From: Variovorax sp. 54
GTDB lineage: Bacteria; Pseudomonadota; Gammaproteobacteria; Burkholderiales; Burkholderiaceae_C
Assembly (NCBI RefSeq): GCF_002754375.1
Contig: NZ_PEFF01000001.1
Location: 1,426,001 to 1,490,000, forward strand
Direction of reading: 5' to 3'
Length of the DNA stretch: 64,000 nucleotides
The number at the start of each line of letters is the position of its first letter. The stretch's first letter is position 1. Below the pieces are notes generated by a model that was given only the letters and a program-made list of their open reading frames with translations, was not told the DNA's origin and did no database searches. The position numbers were made by a program, and so were the translations under genes. Shown here piece by piece: positions 53,086 through 61,641 of the stretch.

Positions 53086-53739
53086 TCAGACCACGCCTGC
53101 GACCACGTTCACCGACAGCGCCAGCACGAGCATGTTGAAGGCGAAGGCGAGCACGCTGTGGACCAGCGTGATGCGCCGCATCTCGTGCGAGGTGGCCTGC
53201 ACGTCCGACACCTGCGAGGTCATGCCGATCACGTAGGCGTAGTACATGAAGTCGAAGTAGTCGGGCTCTTCCTTGCCCGGAAAGTCGAGCCCGCCGTCGG
53301 AGGCGTGGTCCTTGCGATCGATGTAGTAGCGGTGCGCGTAGTGAAAGGCGTAGATCGTGTGCATCATGAGCCACGACCCCGCCAGCGCCACCAGCCCGAG
53401 CGCCACGTGGGCGCCGCGCGCCCAGCCGCTAAGCTGGCGCACCTGCTGCAGCAGCATCGCGATGGCGACCACGCTCACGCCCACCGCCACCAGCATCGAC
53501 ACCAGGATCACGACATTGGGCTGGTCCAGCTGCTGCGCGCGCTCGCGCGTGCGTTGGGCGTCGAAGGTCTCGGCCAGCCACCAGCTGAGCACCTGGTACA
53601 CCGCCACGCCCGCGCACCAGCCGGCCAGCGCGCGCGCCGTGAAGCCCATCGGCCATGGCAGCAGCGCCACCGCGACAGCCGCGGCCGCTCCATAGAGAAG
53701 GCGTTGGGGACCGGTGGTGGTGGCAAGGTGTTGGCGCAT
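53086..53739 (-). CDS. DUF1345-family membrane protein
   Basis: The 217-residue protein has five predicted helices and the DUF1345 segments FHYAHRYYIDRKDH and LDFPGKEEPDYFDFMYYAYVIGMTSQVSDV given in part as EPDYFDFMYYAYVIGMT and QVSDV. The family is widespread in bacteria and its role is unknown. It converges with the EamA gene, with seven bases between. The start at 53739 (MRQHLATTTG) was chosen; a longer frame upstream lacks membrane character. Confidence 0.87.
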   Translation of the reverse strand: MRQHLATTTGPQRLLYGAAAAVAVALLPWPMGFTARALAGWCAGVAVYQVLSWWLAETFDAQRTRERAQQLDQPNVVILVSMLVAVGVSVVAIAMLLQQVRQLSGWARGAHVALGLVALAGSWLMMHTIYAFHYAHRYYIDRKDHASDGGLDFPGKEEPDYFDFMYYAYVIGMTSQVSDVQATSHEMRRITLVHSVLAFAFNMLVLALSVNVVAGVV

Positions 53740-53881
53740 GGGCGCACTGTAGCGCTGCTCGCCCTCGCGGCCGCACGGGCAGGGCAGCACCCGGCATAGC
53801 CACTCCCCGCAAGACCGGCAGGCGGTGCCGGTCTTAGTCTGCGCTCCGATCGACACCCCCAACGACCGGAGACACGACGCC

Positions 53882-55489
53882 ATGCCCGCCGCCCGCCCTG
53901 AGCCCTCCCCTTCCTCCTTCCAGCGCATCGCCCGCATTGCGCTGGGCGACGTGATCCACCGCAGCGCGCGGCGCTTCGGCGCACGCACCGCGCTGATCGA
54001 GGGCGAGCACCGCATGAGCTACACCGAGCTCGATGCCGCATCGAACCGTTTCGCGCACCACCTGCTGGACCTCGGCCTCGCAAGCGGCGCGCGCGTGGGC
54101 ATGCTGTGCAACAACTCGATCGAGATGGTGGTCGCGCTGCTCGGCATCCAGAAGGCGGGCCTCGTGTGGGTGCCGATCAACACGGCGCTCGCGGTCGATG
54201 CCATCGGCTACATCCTCGAACACGCCGAGGTGCGGCACCTTGTGATCGACACCGCGCTGCACGCCAAACCCGAGCTGCGCCAGCTGCTCGACTCAGCGGC
54301 CGTCTCGCCACTGCTGTGCGTGCTCGACGGCGACACGCCGCCGCCCGGCGTGCCCACCGTGGCGCAGGCCATCGCGCAGGGCCCGGCCACGCTGCCCGAC
54401 GTGGCCATCGGCAGTGACCAGCTCGCGCTCATCATGTACACCAGCGGCACCACCGGCCGCCAGAAGGGCGTGATGCATTCGCACGCCTCGGTGCATTCGG
54501 TGCTGATGAGCAACATGCTCGAATGGGGTGGCAGCCCCACGCACCACGATGTGTGGAGCAACGTGCTGCCGCTCTTTCACTGCGGGCAGCACACGGTGCT
54601 GATGTCGGCGCTCGCGGTGGGCGGCACGAACGTCATCCTGCGCGGCTTCGACCCCGGCGCGATGCTCGCGGCCATCGAGCGCCACCAGATCACGGTGACG
54701 GTCGGGCTGCCGATGATGTACGGCGCGCTGCTGGCGCACCCGCAGCGCGCATCGCGCGACCTGTCGAGCCTGCGGCTGTGCGTGTATGCGATGGCGCCGA
54801 TGTCGCGCACGCTGCTGCTGCGCCTGCTCGACAGCTTCTGCCCCAACTTCGCACTGGCCTCGGGGCAGACCGAGATGTACCCCGGCGCCACCATCTTCGA
54901 GACCCACCGGCAGCGCGAGCGCTTCGGCTCGTACTGGGGCGTGGGCACGATGGTGAACGAGGTCGCGGTGATGGGCGACGAGGGCGAGCTGCTCGCACCG
55001 AACCAGGTCGGCGAGATCGTCTTTCGCGGACCGAACGTGATGCTCGGCTACTACAAAGACCCGCAGGCCACGGCCAATGCGCAGCGCTTCGGCTGGCACC
55101 ACTCGGGCGACCTGGGCAAGCTGGACGACGACGGGCAGCTGATCTTTCTCGACCGGCTCAAGGACATGGTCAAGTCGGGCGGCGAGAACGTGCCCTCGCT
55201 GAAGGTCGAAGAGGTGCTGCTGCGCCACCCCGCGGTGCTCAATGCGGCGGTGGTCGGCCTGCCGCACGAGCGCTGGGGCGAGGCCATCACGGCCTTCGTC
55301 ACGCGCCGGCCCGATGCGCCGGCGGAGTTCTCGGAGGCCGCGCTCACAGCGCACTGCAAGGAGCACCTCGGCGGCTTCGAGGTGCCGAAGGACATCGTCT
55401 TCCTGCCCGCGCTGCCAATGACCTCGACGGGCAAGATCCAGAAGTTCGAGCTGCGCCAGGCCCACCAGGGGCACTACCAGCGCGACTGA
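53882..55489 (+). CDS. AMP-dependent acyl-CoA synthetase, copy 1
   Basis: The 535-residue adenylate-forming enzyme has the P-loop YTSGTTGRQKG (about 186-196), ASGQTEMYPG, the hinge HHSGDLGKLDDDGQLIFLDRLKDM (in part HSGDLGKLDDDGQ), KSGGENVPSLKVEEVL and the C-terminal catalytic Lys518 (TSTGKIQKFE). It activates an acid to its CoA ester. It is convergent with the second ligase, whose stop is one base away. The acid is unknown; neighbours suggest a long-chain or aromatic substrate. Confidence 0.93.
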   Translation: MPAARPEPSPSSFQRIARIALGDVIHRSARRFGARTALIEGEHRMSYTELDAASNRFAHHLLDLGLASGARVGMLCNNSIEMVVALLGIQKAGLVWVPINTALAVDAIGYILEHAEVRHLVIDTALHAKPELRQLLDSAAVSPLLCVLDGDTPPPGVPTVAQAIAQGPATLPDVAIGSDQLALIMYTSGTTGRQKGVMHSHASVHSVLMSNMLEWGGSPTHHDVWSNVLPLFHCGQHTVLMSALAVGGTNVILRGFDPGAMLAAIERHQITVTVGLPMMYGALLAHPQRASRDLSSLRLCVYAMAPMSRTLLLRLLDSFCPNFALASGQTEMYPGATIFETHRQRERFGSYWGVGTMVNEVAVMGDEGELLAPNQVGEIVFRGPNVMLGYYKDPQATANAQRFGWHHSGDLGKLDDDGQLIFLDRLKDMVKSGGENVPSLKVEEVLLRHPAVLNAAVVGLPHERWGEAITAFVTRRPDAPAEFSEAALTAHCKEHLGGFEVPKDIVFLPALPMTSTGKIQKFELRQAHQGHYQRD

Positions 55490-55490
55490 A

Positions 55491-57035
55491 TCAGGGCGAC
55501 TGCAGTTTCTGCAGCAGCGACGCCCGCACTTCCTTCTTCAGCACCTTGCCGACCTTGGAGCGCGGCAGGTCGGCCCACACCTCGACCTGCTTGGGCGCCT
55601 TCACGCTGCCGATGCGCGACTTGACGAAGGTCTTGATCGCCTCGGCATCGACGCTGCGGCCCGCATGCAGCTGCAGCACGGCCACCACGCGCTCGCCCCA
55701 CTTCTCGTCGGGCAGGCCGACCACCGCGCTGTCCTGCACGTCGGGGTGTTGCATGAGCACCTGCTCTACTTCGGCGGAGTAGACGTTGAAGCCGCCCGAA
55801 ATGATCATGTCCTTCGCGCGGTCGACGATGTACAGGAAGCCCTCGGCATCGAGGTAGCCGATGTCGCCCGTGTGGTGCCAGCCGTGGCGCGAGGCCTCCT
55901 GCGTGGCCTTCGGGTCCTTGTAGTAGCCGCGCATCACGAGCGAGCCGCGCACCACGATCTCGCCGCTCTCGCCCGTGGGCAGTAGCGCGCCCTCGCCGTT
56001 CATGATGCCGACCTGCACCAGCGGCCCGGGCCGCCCCGCCGAGGCCAGGCGCTGGCGGGCCACCGAACCGTCGGCATTGAAGTGGTCGCGCGGCGGCATC
56101 ATCGAGACCATCATCGGCGCCTCGGTCTGGCCGAAGAGCTGCGCCATGACGGGGCCGATCTTGTCGAGTGCTTCTTCGAGCCGCGCGGCCGACATGGGCG
56201 CGGCGCCGTACCAGAAGCATTGCAGCGAATCGCGCTTCGTCTGCGCCAGCTCCGGGTGCTGCAGCAGCATGTAGATCAGCGTCGGCGGCAGGAAGGTGTG
56301 GGTGACGCGCCGGCGCTCGATGAGCGCAAGGAACTCGCTCAGGTCGGGCTTGGGCATGATGACCACGCGCCCGCCCAGCGCCATCACGGGCAGGCACAGC
56401 ACGCCGGCCGCGTGCGTGAGCGGCGCGAGCGCCAGGTACACGGGCCGGCCCTCGAACGGGTAGCCCATGAGCGTCAGCGCCGACATCGCTTCGAGGTTGC
56501 CGCCCGAGAGCATCACGCCCTTGGGCTGGCCGGTGGTGCCGCCGGTGCCGGCGATCATGGCCACGTCGTCGGGCGGTGCGATGTCGATCGGTGTGTCGTC
56601 CAGCCCGTCGAGCCATTCGTCCATCGAAGGCGCAAAGGCCTGTGGCTGGTCGAGGCACACCAGCGCCTTCAGTTGCGGCAGTTGGGCACGCATCTGCTCG
56701 ACCATCGGCGCGTAGTTGCTGTGGAACACGAGGCACGCGCAATCGAAGGCGTCGAGCACGAAGGCGTTCTCGCTGGCTTCGTTGCGCGGGTTGACCGGGC
56801 ACCACACGCAACCGGCGCGCGAGATGCCGAACACCGTGGCGAAGGCCATGGCGTCGTTGCTCGAGAGCACCGCCACCTTGCTTCCCGCCGCGATGCCGGC
56901 GCGCTGCAGGCCGCGCGCCACGCGCCAGCTGACGCGCTGCACCTGCGCATAGCTCAGGTCGGCGTCGCCCATGGTGAGGCACGGCGAATCGGCGCCCTGC
57001 TGGGCGCCTTTGTCGAGGTAGTCGACGAGGCGCAT
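55491..57035 (-). CDS. AMP-dependent acyl-CoA synthetase, copy 2
   Basis: The 514-residue ligase has the P-loop AGTGGTTGQPKG (162-173), FGQTEAPMMVSMMP, HHTGDIGYLDAEGFLYIVDRAKDM in part as HTGDIGYLDAEGF, ISGGFNVYSAEVEQVL and catalytic Lys497 in SKVGKVLKKE. It belongs to the leftward run that also holds the reductase-like protein and the SDR under the TetR regulator, and starts five bases after the reductase-like gene. Together they look like a CoA-based degradation module for a hydrophobic alcohol or acid. Confidence 0.93.
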   Translation of the reverse strand: MRLVDYLDKGAQQGADSPCLTMGDADLSYAQVQRVSWRVARGLQRAGIAAGSKVAVLSSNDAMAFATVFGISRAGCVWCPVNPRNEASENAFVLDAFDCACLVFHSNYAPMVEQMRAQLPQLKALVCLDQPQAFAPSMDEWLDGLDDTPIDIAPPDDVAMIAGTGGTTGQPKGVMLSGGNLEAMSALTLMGYPFEGRPVYLALAPLTHAAGVLCLPVMALGGRVVIMPKPDLSEFLALIERRRVTHTFLPPTLIYMLLQHPELAQTKRDSLQCFWYGAAPMSAARLEEALDKIGPVMAQLFGQTEAPMMVSMMPPRDHFNADGSVARQRLASAGRPGPLVQVGIMNGEGALLPTGESGEIVVRGSLVMRGYYKDPKATQEASRHGWHHTGDIGYLDAEGFLYIVDRAKDMIISGGFNVYSAEVEQVLMQHPDVQDSAVVGLPDEKWGERVVAVLQLHAGRSVDAEAIKTFVKSRIGSVKAPKQVEVWADLPRSKVGKVLKKEVRASLLQKLQSP

Positions 57036-57040
57036 GAGGG

Positions 57041-58177
57041 TCAGCCCATCCGCGTGAGCACGGGTTCCTGCACCAGCCCGAAGCTGCGCAGCGCCCCCAG
57101 CAACTCGCGGTGCCCGAAGGCCTGGCAGCCCGACGCAAAGCCGGCGCGCCGCGGCGCCTGCTGCAGCAGCGAGGCCGCGGCGTAGGCCTGCAGCAGGCCA
57201 GTCTGCTTGTAGTTGCAGTTGCCGAAGATCACGCAGTGCGCGCGGCCCAGCGGACCCGAAGCGTGCACCGAATCGACAGACTTGTTGATGCGCGGGTTCT
57301 CGCGCGGCGGCATGGTGTTCATCACGCCCGCCGCCGTCTGGGCCAGCGCGGCATAGCGGTCTTCGTCGTTCATGCCTTCGGTGGCCTTGAGCGCGGCAGC
57401 CACGATCTGTGGCACGCCGAGCATCAGCGGCTTGTTGAAGACGCCGCCGAGCACCTTCACGTTGGCCACGCGCGGATCGCGCTTGAACCACACCGGGTGC
57501 GAGGTGCCGCCCCAGGGTAATGCCAAAGCGGCTTCGTGCTGGCCCGGAATCGACAGGTGGTACAGACCCGCGTCGGGTTGCCATTCGACGTACTGGTTCT
57601 GCTCCAGGAAGAAGGCCTTCGACGTGGCCGCGTTCACCAGGATGGTCTGCGTCGATGCGATGGTCGGGCTGCCGCCCCAGAACACGGCGATGTCGAGCGT
57701 GTCCAGGCCCGGTGTTTCCAGGCACAGCTGCGCGGCGATTTCGCCGGTGGTGTACATCTGCGCCAGGCCCGGCGAGAGCAGCAGGCCCGCGGCGGCGAAC
57801 TTGGCGCCGTATTTTTGGTCGAGGGTGATGAGCCAGTCCTGCTCGCCGGTGGTGTCGGTGTAGTGGCAGCCCGCGGCCAGGCAGGCATCGACCACCTCAG
57901 GGCCGAACTTGGCGAACGGCCCCACCGTGTTGAGCACCACCGAGGCGCCGGTGAAGAGCTCGGTGAGCGCCTCGACCGTGTGCGCGACCTCGACCACTTC
58001 GTAGTCGGCCGTCTCGATGCCGGGCACGTTCGACTTCATCGCGGCTTCGAGCTTCTCTGCGCTGCGGCCCGCGGCAATGAAGGGGATGTGGTACTCGCGC
58101 AGGTACTCGCAGACCAGGCGCCCGGTGTAGCCGGAGGCGCCGTAGACGACGACGGGTTTCTTCTTGCTGCTGCTCAT
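57041..58177 (-). CDS. Saccharopine dehydrogenase-like/trans-acting enoyl reductase-type protein
   Basis: The 378-residue protein has the NAD(P) loop VVYGASGYTGRL (9-20) and the family pattern SVVLNTVGPFAKFG followed by CHYTDTTGEQDW. Relatives include saccharopine dehydrogenases and trans-acting enoyl reductases of lipid synthesis. The ATG at 58177 has a strong AGGAG site; a GTG at 58204 overlapping the SDR stop is the alternative. It sits in the ligase/SDR operon and probably reduces a pathway intermediate, identity unknown. Confidence 0.87.
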   Translation of the reverse strand: MSSSKKKPVVVYGASGYTGRLVCEYLREYHIPFIAAGRSAEKLEAAMKSNVPGIETADYEVVEVAHTVEALTELFTGASVVLNTVGPFAKFGPEVVDACLAAGCHYTDTTGEQDWLITLDQKYGAKFAAAGLLLSPGLAQMYTTGEIAAQLCLETPGLDTLDIAVFWGGSPTIASTQTILVNAATSKAFFLEQNQYVEWQPDAGLYHLSIPGQHEAALALPWGGTSHPVWFKRDPRVANVKVLGGVFNKPLMLGVPQIVAAALKATEGMNDEDRYAALAQTAAGVMNTMPPRENPRINKSVDSVHASGPLGRAHCVIFGNCNYKQTGLLQAYAAASLLQQAPRRAGFASGCQAFGHRELLGALRSFGLVQEPVLTRMG

Positions 58178-58200
58178 GTTCTTTGCTCCTTGTTGATCGC

Positions 58201-59004
58201 TCACATGCCCATGCCGCCATCCACCGCGAGGCCCGCGCCGGTGATGAACCGGGCGGCGTCGGAGCAGAGGAAGACCACCACGTCGGCCATGTCGCCGATC
58301 TCACCGAGGCGGCCCAGCGGCGTCTGGCCGATGACGTCGCCGACGGCGGCTTCGACGCTGGGCGCAAGCCCGGCGGCCACGATGTCGTTGGCGAGCTTCA
58401 TGCCCATGTCGGTGGGCACCAGGCCGGGGTAGATGCAGTTGACGCGCACGCCGTAGCCCAGCTTGCCGGACTCCATGGCCGCCACGCGCGTGGCGCGGTC
58501 GACCGCCGACTTGGTGGCCGAGTAGCCTGCAATGGCGGGAAAGGCGATGGTGGCCGCGACCGACGCGATGTTGACCACCGCACCGCCGCCGCCCGCGCTG
58601 CCGCCGGGGCGCATGGCGCGAAAGGCGTGCTTCATGCCGAGCAATGTGCCGGCCACGTTCACGTCGAGCATGCGGCGCAGGTCGTCGCCCTCGACGTCGA
58701 TCACCAGCGAGGTGATCTCGATGCCGGCGTTGTTGACCAGGATGTCGAAGCCGCCGAGCGCCTTCACCGTGGCTTCGGTGGCCGCGGCCCAATCGCCGTC
58801 CTTCGTGACGTCGAGCGGGACGAAGCCCACCTTCGCCCCTTCGGCCGAGAGCCGCTGCGCGGTTTCCCTCCCCAGATCGGCGAGCACGTCGCCGATCATC
58901 ACCGACGCACCCGCTTTCGCCAGTGCTTCTGCAATGCCCGCGCCGATGCCGCGCGCACCACCCGTCACCAGGGCCTTGCGCCCCGTCAAGTCGAACTTGG
59001 CCAT
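58201..59004 (-). CDS. Short-chain dehydrogenase/reductase of the ligase operon
   Basis: The 267-residue SDR has TGGARGIG (14-21), NNAG, and catalytic Ser148, Tyr161 and Lys165 (YSATK). It resembles 3-hydroxyacyl or hydroxysteroid dehydrogenases. It is the first gene of the leftward operon that runs into the reductase-like gene and an acyl-CoA synthetase. A canonical promoter with an operator-like palindrome precedes it. Confidence 0.93.
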   Translation of the reverse strand: MAKFDLTGRKALVTGGARGIGAGIAEALAKAGASVMIGDVLADLGRETAQRLSAEGAKVGFVPLDVTKDGDWAAATEATVKALGGFDILVNNAGIEITSLVIDVEGDDLRRMLDVNVAGTLLGMKHAFRAMRPGGSAGGGGAVVNIASVAATIAFPAIAGYSATKSAVDRATRVAAMESGKLGYGVRVNCIYPGLVPTDMGMKLANDIVAAGLAPSVEAAVGDVIGQTPLGRLGEIGDMADVVVFLCSDAARFITGAGLAVDGGMGM

Positions 59005-59044
59005 CACTTGTCTCCTGTGAATATGTTTATGAGATGGAGCGGCC

Positions 59045-59074
59045 ATGCTAGGAATCGACTTGACGAGTGTCAAG
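59045..59074 (-). promoter_or_regulatory. Sigma70-type promoter and candidate TetR operator of the SDR operon
   Basis: On the minus strand TTGACA (59073-59068) and TAGCAT (59050-59045) are 17 bases apart, an optimal spacing. The palindrome CTTGAC-GAGT-GTCAAG (59059-59074) overlaps the -35 box, where the divergently encoded TetR regulator could block it. A second TTGACA at 59082-59087 on the plus strand may serve the regulator gene. Confidence 0.6.
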
Positions 59075-59206
59075 ATTTTTTTTGACAACTGCCCAAATTT
59101 CATAAAATGCCTCTGGAATGCACGTACGAGGGATTTCCCGCGCCGCGTGCTATGGTTTGCAATCACCAGGAAACACAGCGGCCGGCACTCTGCGGCCTGG
59201 CTAGAA

Positions 59207-59884
59207 ATGACCACTCATTCACGGGTAAAGAAGCACACCGGGCGGGTGCAAAAGGCGCCGGCCGACAAGTTCGCGGAGCGCCGCGCCGAACTCGGCGAGG
59301 CCGCCCTCACCACGCTGGCCACGCTCGGCTACGCGCGCACCAGCCTGCGCGAGATTGCGCAGAACTCCGAGTTCTCGCATGGCGTGCTGCACTACTACTT
59401 CAGCGACAAGGTCGACCTCATCGTCTGCAGCGTCAAGCAGTACAAGGCGCGCTGCGTCACGCGCTACGACCACGCGGTCGACACCGCCACCACCTACGAC
59501 GAGCTCATGGAAGGCTTCCTGCAGAGCCTGGGCGACACGCTGCAGGGCGAAGGCCACGTGCACCGGCTCTGGTACGACCTGCGTTCGCAGGCGCTGTTCG
59601 AAGCCGCGTTCCACGACGACGTGGTGCAGATCGACAAGAGCCTCGAAGACATGATCTGGCGCATCATGAGCCGCTTCGCCGAACTCTCGGGACAAGACCC
59701 CGGCCTGCCGCCCTCGGCCTGCTACGCGCTCTTCGACGGGCTGTTCCTGCAGGCGCTGCTCAAGCACCTCTCGGGCGACACGAAGGCCATTGCCGACATG
59801 CAGGCCGATGTGCGGCAGTCGATCGAACGGCTGTTTGCCGCGCCCGCCAAGGCGACGCCCGCCCCCCGCAAGCGCCGCGCCTGA
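59207..59884 (+). CDS. TetR-family regulator, divergent from the SDR operon
   Basis: The 225-residue regulator has a Lys/Arg-rich N-terminal tail (MTTHSRVKKHTGRVQK), an HTH at about 30-65 (ALTTLATLGYARTSLREIAQ, then FSHGVLHYYFSDKVDLI) and a C-terminal TetR_C-like helical domain. It lies 202 bases from the SDR start in the opposite direction, and the palindrome in the gap is a plausible operator. The ligand is likely the acid or CoA ester processed by the ligase operon (inference). Confidence 0.9.
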   Translation: MTTHSRVKKHTGRVQKAPADKFAERRAELGEAALTTLATLGYARTSLREIAQNSEFSHGVLHYYFSDKVDLIVCSVKQYKARCVTRYDHAVDTATTYDELMEGFLQSLGDTLQGEGHVHRLWYDLRSQALFEAAFHDDVVQIDKSLEDMIWRIMSRFAELSGQDPGLPPSACYALFDGLFLQALLKHLSGDTKAIADMQADVRQSIERLFAAPAKATPAPRKRRA

Positions 59885-59891
59885 CGCCGCC

Positions 59892-60854
59892 ATGGCGCCG
59901 TTCAACACCGCCTACCGGCAGACGCTGCTCGCCGGGCGCCTCACCCTGGGGCTGATGACGCCGCTGGCGCGCCCGCACGGCGCGATGGCCGACCCCGCGA
60001 TCGAACTGCAGCTGGCCCGCCTGGCCGACACCCTCGGCTTTGCCGCGCTGTGGACGCGCGACGTGCCGGTGATGCTGCCGCAGGGCGAAGCCACCGCGGT
60101 GCTCGACGAGCCCTTTGTCTGGCTCACCGCGCTGGCGGCCGCCACACAGCGCATCGCGCTCGGCACCGCCGCCGCCGTGCTGCCGCTGCGCCATCCGCTG
60201 CACGTGGCCAAGGCGGCGCTCTCGCTCAATCGCCTCTCGAACGACCGCTTCATCCTCGGCCTGGGCTCGGGCGACCGCGAGGCCGAGTTCGCCATCTTCC
60301 AGCAGGACATCGCGCTGCGCGGCGACGTCTTTCGCGAACGCTGGAACCTCGTGCGCTCGGCGCTCTCGCCCGATGCAAGCGACCGCGCCGCACTGCACGA
60401 AGCCACCGGCGGCCACGACCTCATGGCGCCACCCGCCGCGCGCATCGGCATGCTGGTGGTGGGCTCGGCACGCCAGTCGTTGCAATGGACCGCCGCCCAC
60501 GCCGACGGCTGGGCCACCTACCACCGCGACGAAGCGCGCCAGCAGGGCCGCATCGGCCTGTGGCAGACCGCGCTGCGCGAACGCGCGGGCGGCGAAGCCA
60601 AGCCCTTCGTTCAATCGTTGCAGCTCGACCTGCTGGACGATGCCGACGCGCCCGCCGAAGCCATCGAACTCGGCCTGCGCACAGGACGCCACGCGCTCGT
60701 CGACTACCTCGACCGCATGGAAGACGCCGGCGTCGCCCATGTGCTGCTGAACCTCGCGCGCAGCAGCCCGCGGCCCGCGCTGGACATCGTCGACGAGCTC
60801 GGCCGCGAGGTGCTGCCGCGCCTGCAAGGCCATGCGCGCACACCGCCAGCCTGA
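59892..60854 (+). CDS. Luciferase-like flavin-dependent oxidoreductase
   Basis: The 320-residue LLM-class TIM-barrel protein has RLTLGLMTPLARPHGAM at the start, LADTLGFAALWTRDVP, RIALGTAAAVLPLRHPLHVAKAALSLNRLS and FILGLGSGDREAEF as class hallmarks, with FMN/F420 sites implied. It starts seven bases after the TetR gene. Several flavin monooxygenases and F420 enzymes share the fold, so the substrate is open. It could be part of the same TetR-controlled pathway. Confidence 0.88.
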   Translation: MAPFNTAYRQTLLAGRLTLGLMTPLARPHGAMADPAIELQLARLADTLGFAALWTRDVPVMLPQGEATAVLDEPFVWLTALAAATQRIALGTAAAVLPLRHPLHVAKAALSLNRLSNDRFILGLGSGDREAEFAIFQQDIALRGDVFRERWNLVRSALSPDASDRAALHEATGGHDLMAPPAARIGMLVVGSARQSLQWTAAHADGWATYHRDEARQQGRIGLWQTALRERAGGEAKPFVQSLQLDLLDDADAPAEAIELGLRTGRHALVDYLDRMEDAGVAHVLLNLARSSPRPALDIVDELGREVLPRLQGHARTPPA

Positions 60855-60908
60855 GCCGGGCAGAATCCGGCGCTCGCTGTTGTTGTTCCCCTCTCAAGGA
60901 CCCGCCCC

Positions 60909-61613
60909 ATGACCAATCTCTCGCACTTCCCCATCACGAAGAAATGGCCCGCACAGCACCCTGAGCGCCTGCAGCTGTATTCGCTGCCCACGCCCAACGG
61001 CGTGAAGGTGTCGATCCTGCTGGAAGAAACCGGCCTGCCCTACGAGCCGCACCTCGTGAGCTTCGAGACCAACGACCAGATGTCGCCGGAGTTCCTGTCG
61101 CTCAATCCGAACAACAAGATCCCCGCCATCCTCGACCCCAACGGCCCGGGCGGCCAGCCGCTGGCGCTGTTCGAATCGGGCGCGATCCTGCTGTATATCG
61201 CCGAGAAGACCGGCCAGTTCATCCCCAAGGACGCAGCGGCCCGCTACGAAACCCTCCAGTGGGTGATGTTCCAGATGGGCGGCATCGGCCCGATGTTCGG
61301 CCAGCTCGGCTTCTTCAACAAGTTCGCCGGCAAGGCCTACGAAGACAAGCGCCCGCGCGACCGCTACGTGACCGAATCGAAGCGCCTGCTCGGCGTGCTC
61401 GACAAGCACCTGGCCGACCGCGCATGGATCATGGGCGACAGCTACACCATCGCCGACATCGCGACCTTCCCGTGGATACGCAACCTGATCGGCTTCTACG
61501 AGGCCGGCGACCTCGTGGGCTTCAGCGATTTCAAGAACGTCGCGCGCGCGCTCGAAGCCTTCGTGGCGCGGCCTGCGGTGGTGAAGGGGTTGGGGATTCC
61601 GGCGCGGGGCTGA
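60909..61613 (+). CDS. Glutathione S-transferase, YfcG-like
   Basis: The 234-residue GST has LYSLPTPNGVKVSILLEETGLPYE near the N-terminus (given as LPTPNGVKVSILLEETGL), LNPNNKIPAILDP with the cis-proline, and FESGAILLYIAEKTG at the glutathione site. The C-terminal helices carry the WVMFQMGGIGPMFGQLGFFNKFA region typical of the Nu/YfcG group, quoted in part. Such enzymes reduce disulfides or organic hydroperoxides. Confidence 0.93.
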   Translation: MTNLSHFPITKKWPAQHPERLQLYSLPTPNGVKVSILLEETGLPYEPHLVSFETNDQMSPEFLSLNPNNKIPAILDPNGPGGQPLALFESGAILLYIAEKTGQFIPKDAAARYETLQWVMFQMGGIGPMFGQLGFFNKFAGKAYEDKRPRDRYVTESKRLLGVLDKHLADRAWIMGDSYTIADIATFPWIRNLIGFYEAGDLVGFSDFKNVARALEAFVARPAVVKGLGIPARG

Positions 61614-61641
61614 GGCCCCGACATCACGCCGGGCAGCGCGA

